Below, piece by piece: positions 60,247 through 64,000 of a stretch of DNA of 64,000 bases; within the stretch, counting starts at the first letter, position 1, and each line of letters starts with the position of its first letter. Made by a program: the position numbers and the translations under genes. Below the pieces are notes generated by a model. That model worked only from the letters and a program-made list of their open reading frames with translations. It searched no databases and was not told where the DNA came from. Source of the stretch: an uncultured Bacteroides sp. (GTDB lineage: Bacteria; Bacteroidota; Bacteroidia; Bacteroidales; Bacteroidaceae). Location of the stretch: contig CANSEY010000006.1 in NCBI GenBank assembly GCA_947646015.1, positions 109,406 to 173,405 of the forward strand. The letters are read 5' to 3'.

Positions 60247-60682
60247 TCTGATTGTGATCCATTGTTCCGCCACCCGTGTCGATTGCGACTTTACGGCAAA
60301 GGATGTGGATACGGCTCACCGTTATCGTGGCTTTTCGTGCTGGGGGTATCATTATTATATACGCAAGTCGGGCGAGATTGAGCCGATGCGGGATGAAGAT
60401 ACGGTCGGAGCTCATGCACGTGGCTATAATGCGATCAGCTTAGGTGTATGTTATGAGGGCGGTCTGGATGAGAATGGAAAAGCTGCGGATACGCGTACAC
60501 CCCGTCAGAAGGAGGCGCTACATCGCTTGGTACACGAATTGTTGCAGCGTTATCCGGAAGCTAAAGTAGTAGGGCATCGGGATTTAAGTCCCGACACCAA
60601 CTATAATGGGATCGTAGATCCTTGGGAACGGATTAAAGAATGCCCTTGCTTTGAGGTCATTGGAGAATTCTCCATTAATTAA
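60233..60682 (+). CDS. N-acetylmuramoyl-L-alanine amidase (phage-lysozyme type)
   Basis: 149 residues, no signal peptide. Amidase_2/T7-lysozyme-like Zn ligands are readable: LIVIHCSATR (first His), GYHYYIRKSG, and KVVGHRDLSPDTNYNG (second His), ending KECPCFEV. It cleaves the bond between muramic acid and the stem peptide. Lacking a signal, it resembles a phage endolysin and would need help to reach the wall. It meets pflA tail to tail with an 8-bp overlap. Confidence 0.9.
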   Translation: MRKISLIVIHCSATRVDCDFTAKDVDTAHRYRGFSCWGYHYYIRKSGEIEPMRDEDTVGAHARGYNAISLGVCYEGGLDENGKAADTRTPRQKEALHRLVHELLQRYPEAKVVGHRDLSPDTNYNGIVDPWERIKECPCFEVIGEFSIN

Positions 60683-61403
60683 CTACCACCGTAGTGAAAT
60701 ACTCTTTGAATACCTCCGCAGCTTTTTCAAGCTGTTCGGGGGTATTTTCTTTTACCCCTTTCATCTTGTATTCCTGTCCCATCGCTTCGTACTTATGTAC
60801 GCCCAGTGTATGGTAAGGCAGTATTTCCACCCGTTGGATCATCTTGTATTTTCCGAGTGCTTCTCCCAGTGCGCGTATGTCTTCTTCAAAATCGCTGTAT
60901 CCGGGCACTAGCACGTAGCGTAGCCAGAAAGGTTTCTCCTGTTCTTCCAGCCAGGCGGCCGTGCGGATGGTTTGCTCGTTGCTTCTTCCGGTGAGCGTCT
61001 GATGGCGGTTGGGGTTGAATTCCTTTATATCCAATAACACAAGATCGGTCAGTCTGAATAATTCTTCTACGTCTTCGTTCCAAAGTCCTCCGTTGCTGTC
61101 CAGACAGACATGGATGCCTTTTTCTTTCAGTTCGCGGACCAGCGGGACGAGTGCTTTCGCCTGAAACGTCGGTTCGCCTCCGGAGAAAGTGATTCCCCCT
61201 CGTTTCCCGAAGAAGGGGCGCTGGCTCATTGCCATGCGGACGATTTCTTCCGGTGGGGTAGGCGTGCCTCCCTTTCCTGCTATCGTATCCGGATTGGCGC
61301 AATAGAGGCAGCGGAAGTTGCATCCTTGAAGAAAAACGACGAGCCGTAAGCCCGGCCCGTCGAATGTTCCCATACTTTCGTATGAATGTACGTTTATCAT
61401 CAT
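60675..61403 (-). CDS. pflA: Pyruvate formate-lyase-activating enzyme
   Basis: 242 residues of the radical-SAM family. The cluster motif is GCNFRCLYC, with C28, C32 and C35 (CX3CX2C). Other marks: YESMGTFDGPGLRLVVFLQG, GGITFSGGEPTFQAKALVPL, VCLDSNGG, and LRYVLVPGYSDFEEDI. It makes the glycyl radical on PflB. It lies 13 bp after pflB on the same strand, so the two form an operon. Its TAA and the amidase TAA lie in one palindrome, TTAATTAA (60675-60682). Confidence 0.95.
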   Translation of the reverse strand: MMINVHSYESMGTFDGPGLRLVVFLQGCNFRCLYCANPDTIAGKGGTPTPPEEIVRMAMSQRPFFGKRGGITFSGGEPTFQAKALVPLVRELKEKGIHVCLDSNGGLWNEDVEELFRLTDLVLLDIKEFNPNRHQTLTGRSNEQTIRTAAWLEEQEKPFWLRYVLVPGYSDFEEDIRALGEALGKYKMIQRVEILPYHTLGVHKYEAMGQEYKMKGVKENTPEQLEKAAEVFKEYFTTVVVN

Positions 61404-61416
61404 ATAGAGTAATAGA

Positions 61417-63645
61417 TTACATACGTTCGTGGAAGCTACGGCTGATAACTTCCAGTTGGTGTTCGCGGCTCAGCTTCACGAAGTTTACGGCATAGCCGGA
61501 AACGCGGATAGTCAGCTGCGGATAGTTTTCCGGATGCTCCATGGCATCGTACAGCATATCACGGTTCAGTACGTTTACGTTCAGGTGGTGGGCACCTTTG
61601 GTGAAGTAACCGTCCATCATCGTCACGAGGTTCTCGATACGGTCTTCGTCCGTAGCACCCAGTGATTTCGGAACGATAGAGAAGGTGTTGCTGATACCGT
61701 CCTGTGAGTCACGGTAACGAAGTTTCGCTACAGAACTCAGAGAAGCGATCGCACCATTCTTGTCGCGTCCGTGCATCGGATTGGCACCCGGAGCGAAGGC
61801 AACACCTTTGGCACGTCCGTCGGGAGTAGCACCGGTCTTTTTGCCGTACATCACATTGGAAGTGATAGTCAGCAAGGAGAGGGTAGGACGGGCATTCTTG
61901 TAAACAGGCAATTTCTTCAATTCTTCGCTGAAGAAGTATACCAAGTCTACGCCAAGGTGGTCTACCTTGTCGTTGTCGTTACCGAAGCAAGGGAATTCTC
62001 CTTCGATGTCGAAGCCTTCTGTCAGACCGATATCATTGCGGCGGGCAGTTACTTTCGCATATTTGATGGCAGACAGTGAATCGAGGGCGATGGAAAGTCC
62101 GGCTACACCGTAAGCCAGGTTGATGCGCGGGTTCGTATCTACAAGAGCCATCTGGGCCTTCTCGTAGTAATACTTGTCGTGCATATAGTGGATGATGTTC
62201 ATCGCTTCGTTATATACGCGGGCGATTTCGGTCAGCACTTTTTTGTAGTTGTCCATTACTTCTTCGAACTTCAGCGTGTCACTGGTCAGTACGGGGATGT
62301 TCTTCACCATGACTGTACCGGTATTCTCGCAACGTCCGCCGTTGATGGCAAGCAACAGGGCTTTGGCCAGGTTGCAACGGGCGCCGAAGAACTGAATCTG
62401 CTTGCCTATTTCCTGGTATGATACGCAGCAGGCGATTCCGTAGTCGTCGGACTGACGTACTTCGCGCATCAGGTCGTCATTTTCGTACTGGATAGAAGAA
62501 GTGTCGATAGAAACCTTTGCACAGAATTCTTTGAATCCTTCCGGAAGTTCCGGGCTCCAGAGTACGGTCAGGTTCGGTTCCGGTGAAGGGCCGAGGTTGT
62601 ACAATGTCTGCAGGAAACGGAAGGAGGTCTTTGTCACTTTGGTACGTCCGTCGTTGAGACGTCCGCCCAGAGATTCGGTTACCCAGGTCGGGTCGCCTGC
62701 AAAGATGTCGTTGTATGATTGCATACGCAGGTGGCGGACCATACGCAGTTTGATGACAAACTGGTCGATCAGCTCTTGCGCGAATGATTCGGTGATGGTT
62801 CCTTTGCTCAGTTCATATTCCAGATAGATATCGAGGAAAGAAGAAACGTTACCCAGTGACATAGCGGCACCGTCTTGTTCTTTGACGGCGGCAAGGTAAG
62901 CCATATATACCCACTGTACGGCTTCTTGTGCCGTGTAAGCGGGACGGCTCAGGTCGAGACCGTAGTATTCGCCCATCACTTTCATGTCTTTCAGTGCCTT
63001 GATCTGTTCTGCCACTTCTTCGCGCAGGCGGATGCGGGCCTCTGTCATCGGACCGGTGAGGTTGTGCAAATCTTCCTTCTTTGCTTCGATCAGACGGTCG
63101 ATGCCGTAAAGAGCCATACGGCGGTAGTCACCGATGATGCGTCCGCGTGCATAATTGTCGGGAAGTCCGGTAAGGAATCCCAGCGAACGGAAGGAACGGA
63201 TTTCTTCCGTATATACGTCGAATACTCCGTCGTTGTGCGTCTTGCGGTAGTGAGTGAAAATATCTTTTACGCGGTCGTCCACTTCCACGCCGTTTTCGTG
63301 ACAGGCTTTGCTGACTACGTTGATACCTCCGAAAGGCTTGATGGCACGTTTCAGAAGTTCGTCTGTCTGCAGGCCGACGATCAGTTCGTTTTCCTTGTCG
63401 ATATATCCGGCCTTGTGGGAAGTGATGGTTGATACGGTAACATTATCTAATGAGCGGACACCGTTGTTTTCTCTTTCTTCTGCCAGTGCTTCGAGGCAGC
63501 GGTTCCATACGGCTTTGGTACGTTCTGTAGGTCCTTCGAGGAATGAAGCATCTCCGTAATACGGAGTGATGTTATGACTTACGAAATCTCTGACGTTGAT
63601 TTCGCTGCTCCAAAGACCGTCTTTAAAGATCTTGTTTAATTCCAT
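61417..63645 (-). CDS. pflB: Pyruvate formate-lyase (formate C-acetyltransferase)
   Basis: 742 residues; converts pyruvate and CoA to acetyl-CoA and formate under anaerobic conditions. The catalytic cysteine pair is C406-C407 in [10 protein letters not shown]. The glycyl radical site is G717 in [20 protein letters not shown]. Family stretches such as [35 protein letters not shown] and [20 protein letters not shown] are intact. It is the main fermentative enzyme here, activated by PflA. Upstream lie a -7 box and a dyad. Confidence 0.96.
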   Translation of the reverse strand: MELNKIFKDGLWSSEINVRDFVSHNITPYYGDASFLEGPTERTKAVWNRCLEALAEERENNGVRSLDNVTVSTITSHKAGYIDKENELIVGLQTDELLKRAIKPFGGINVVSKACHENGVEVDDRVKDIFTHYRKTHNDGVFDVYTEEIRSFRSLGFLTGLPDNYARGRIIGDYRRMALYGIDRLIEAKKEDLHNLTGPMTEARIRLREEVAEQIKALKDMKVMGEYYGLDLSRPAYTAQEAVQWVYMAYLAAVKEQDGAAMSLGNVSSFLDIYLEYELSKGTITESFAQELIDQFVIKLRMVRHLRMQSYNDIFAGDPTWVTESLGGRLNDGRTKVTKTSFRFLQTLYNLGPSPEPNLTVLWSPELPEGFKEFCAKVSIDTSSIQYENDDLMREVRQSDDYGIACCVSYQEIGKQIQFFGARCNLAKALLLAINGGRCENTGTVMVKNIPVLTSDTLKFEEVMDNYKKVLTEIARVYNEAMNIIHYMHDKYYYEKAQMALVDTNPRINLAYGVAGLSIALDSLSAIKYAKVTARRNDIGLTEGFDIEGEFPCFGNDNDKVDHLGVDLVYFFSEELKKLPVYKNARPTLSLLTITSNVMYGKKTGATPDGRAKGVAFAPGANPMHGRDKNGAIASLSSVAKLRYRDSQDGISNTFSIVPKSLGATDEDRIENLVTMMDGYFTKGAHHLNVNVLNRDMLYDAMEHPENYPQLTIRVSGYAVNFVKLSREHQLEVISRSFHERM

Positions 63646-63693
63646 AAAATGATAAAATTAGAGGTTGTAGTTATCCTATTCTTTTAGAGCGCA

Positions 63694-63701
63694 CAAAGTT
63701 A
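63694..63701 (-). promoter_or_regulatory. -7 box of pflB
   Basis: CAAAGTTA on the plus strand reads TAACTTTG on the minus strand, 48 bp before the pflB ATG. No good -33 box is present, which leaves room for an activator at the dyad further upstream. Confidence 0.5.
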
Positions 63702-63736
63702 CAATCATTTTTCATATAATCAGCATAAATATGCTC

Positions 63737-63762
63737 TATTTTATGCTTTTCAACATAAAATA
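63737..63762. promoter_or_regulatory. 26-bp dyad upstream of pflB
   Basis: TATTTTATG (63737-63745) and CATAAAATA (63754-63762) are perfect 9-bp inverted arms with an 8-bp spacer. The centre lies about 50-60 bp upstream of the likely pflB start, a usual distance for a CRP/FNR-family activator. It could also be a simple hairpin. Confidence 0.45.
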
Positions 63763-63818
63763 CCTAGATATTGCTATTCTTTGGAAATGATGTTCGTGAT
63801 TTTTTTTTGTGAAAACTC

Positions 63819-63848
63819 TTGTAAGTTTAAAATATATTCGTACCTTTG
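63819..63848 (+). promoter_or_regulatory. Promoter of tRNA-Ser
   Basis: TTG (63819-63821) and TACCTTTG (63841-63848), 19-bp spacer, 40 bp before the tRNA. Confidence 0.75.
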
Positions 63849-63888
63849 CACCGCTTTTAACGAAAAGCACTTCTGAAAAGGAAGTTTT

Positions 63889-63973
63889 GGAGAGGTGGCA
63901 GAGTGGTCGATTGCGGCGGTCTTGAAAACCGTTGTACCGCGAGGTACCCGGGGTTCGAATCCCTGTCTCTCCG
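63889..63973 (+). tRNA. tRNA-Ser (anticodon UGA)
   Basis: 85 nt. Acceptor GGAGAGG (63889-63895) pairs with TCTCTCC (63966-63972), discriminator G at 63973. The anticodon loop CTTGAAA gives UGA. The long variable arm (GTACCGCGAGGTAC) is typical of serine tRNA. The T-arm is CGGGG-TTCGAAT-CCCTG. The sequence after the discriminator is CAA, so CCA is not encoded and must be added. Confidence 0.97.
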
Positions 63974-64000
63974 CAATAAAGGGTGTAAATCAAGCATTTG

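Noticed and set aside
62875-63432. 185-residue plus-strand ORF
   Set aside because: Antisense to pflB, which is unambiguous.
63736-63993. 85-residue minus-strand ORF reading [16 protein letters not shown]
   Set aside because: It is the antisense translation of tRNA-Ser, a well-known spurious ORF.

Overview
The window is chromosomal DNA of a gut Bacteroides, most likely B. thetaiotaomicron or a close relative. Evidence in the sequence: repeated Bacteroides-type promoters (-7 box TAnnTTTG, often with a TTG/TTTG -33 box about 19-20 bp upstream), two SusC/SusD pairs with ECF sigma/FecR regulators, and surface lipoproteins with acidic residues after the lipobox cysteine. The gene order also fits what I remember of the B. 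thetaiotaomicron BT_4688-BT_4738 stretch; that is memory, not a search.

Layout. 1-5 kb: start of an MscS-like channel, then a divergent cytoplasmic type I pullulanase and alpha-amylase, then rlmF. 5.2-8.3 kb: a large lone fimbrillin-like lipoprotein. 8.5-14 kb: a three-gene heavy-metal RND efflux operon (CzcB, CzcA, CzcC types) preceded by four direct repeats with an exact 11-bp period. 14.3-17.7 kb: a GNAT-YoaP protein, a membrane TPR/AraC regulator and a DUF488 protein. 17.7-24.7 kb: menaquinone operon, HAD-thioesterase fusion then menF, menD, menB, menC, menE. 24.7-37.2 kb: an N-glycan-type utilisation locus (ECF sigma, FecR, SusC, SusD, GH18, two DUF1735-type surface lipoproteins) followed by a GH29 fucosidase, with a decayed transposase fragment in the gap. 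37.3-40.6 kb: dps and oxyR from overlapping divergent promoters, an EamA transporter and an AqpZ-type aquaporin. 40.7-43.5 kb: a NigD-like lipoprotein divergent from an ECF sigma factor and an anti-sigma protein that appears to span both membranes (Das1/Dma1 type). 43.6-55.1 kb: sigma, FecR, SusC, SusD, a PKD/beta-propeller/GDPD fusion, a second GDPD and a GlpT-type antiporter, which together read as a Sus-like system for glycerophosphodiesters rather than glycans.

55.1-60.7 kb is an accessory patch. It holds two small ORFs that look like one gene split at an A8 run, an internally deleted ghost of an AAA-ATPase gene, a perfect 24-bp inverted repeat containing short direct repeats, a HigBA toxin-antitoxin pair, and a phage-like cassette: BT4734-type primase/helicase, DUF4248, HU-like protein, small basic protein and amidase. 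60.7-64 kb: pflB-pflA on the minus strand and a tRNA-Ser(UGA).

The best candidates for under-described biology are the glycerophosphodiester Sus locus, the primase/inverted-repeat/HU/amidase cassette, the 11-bp repeat array before the efflux operon, and the split gene at 55.2-55.6 kb. All functions are inferred from sequence motifs read by eye; no database search was run.
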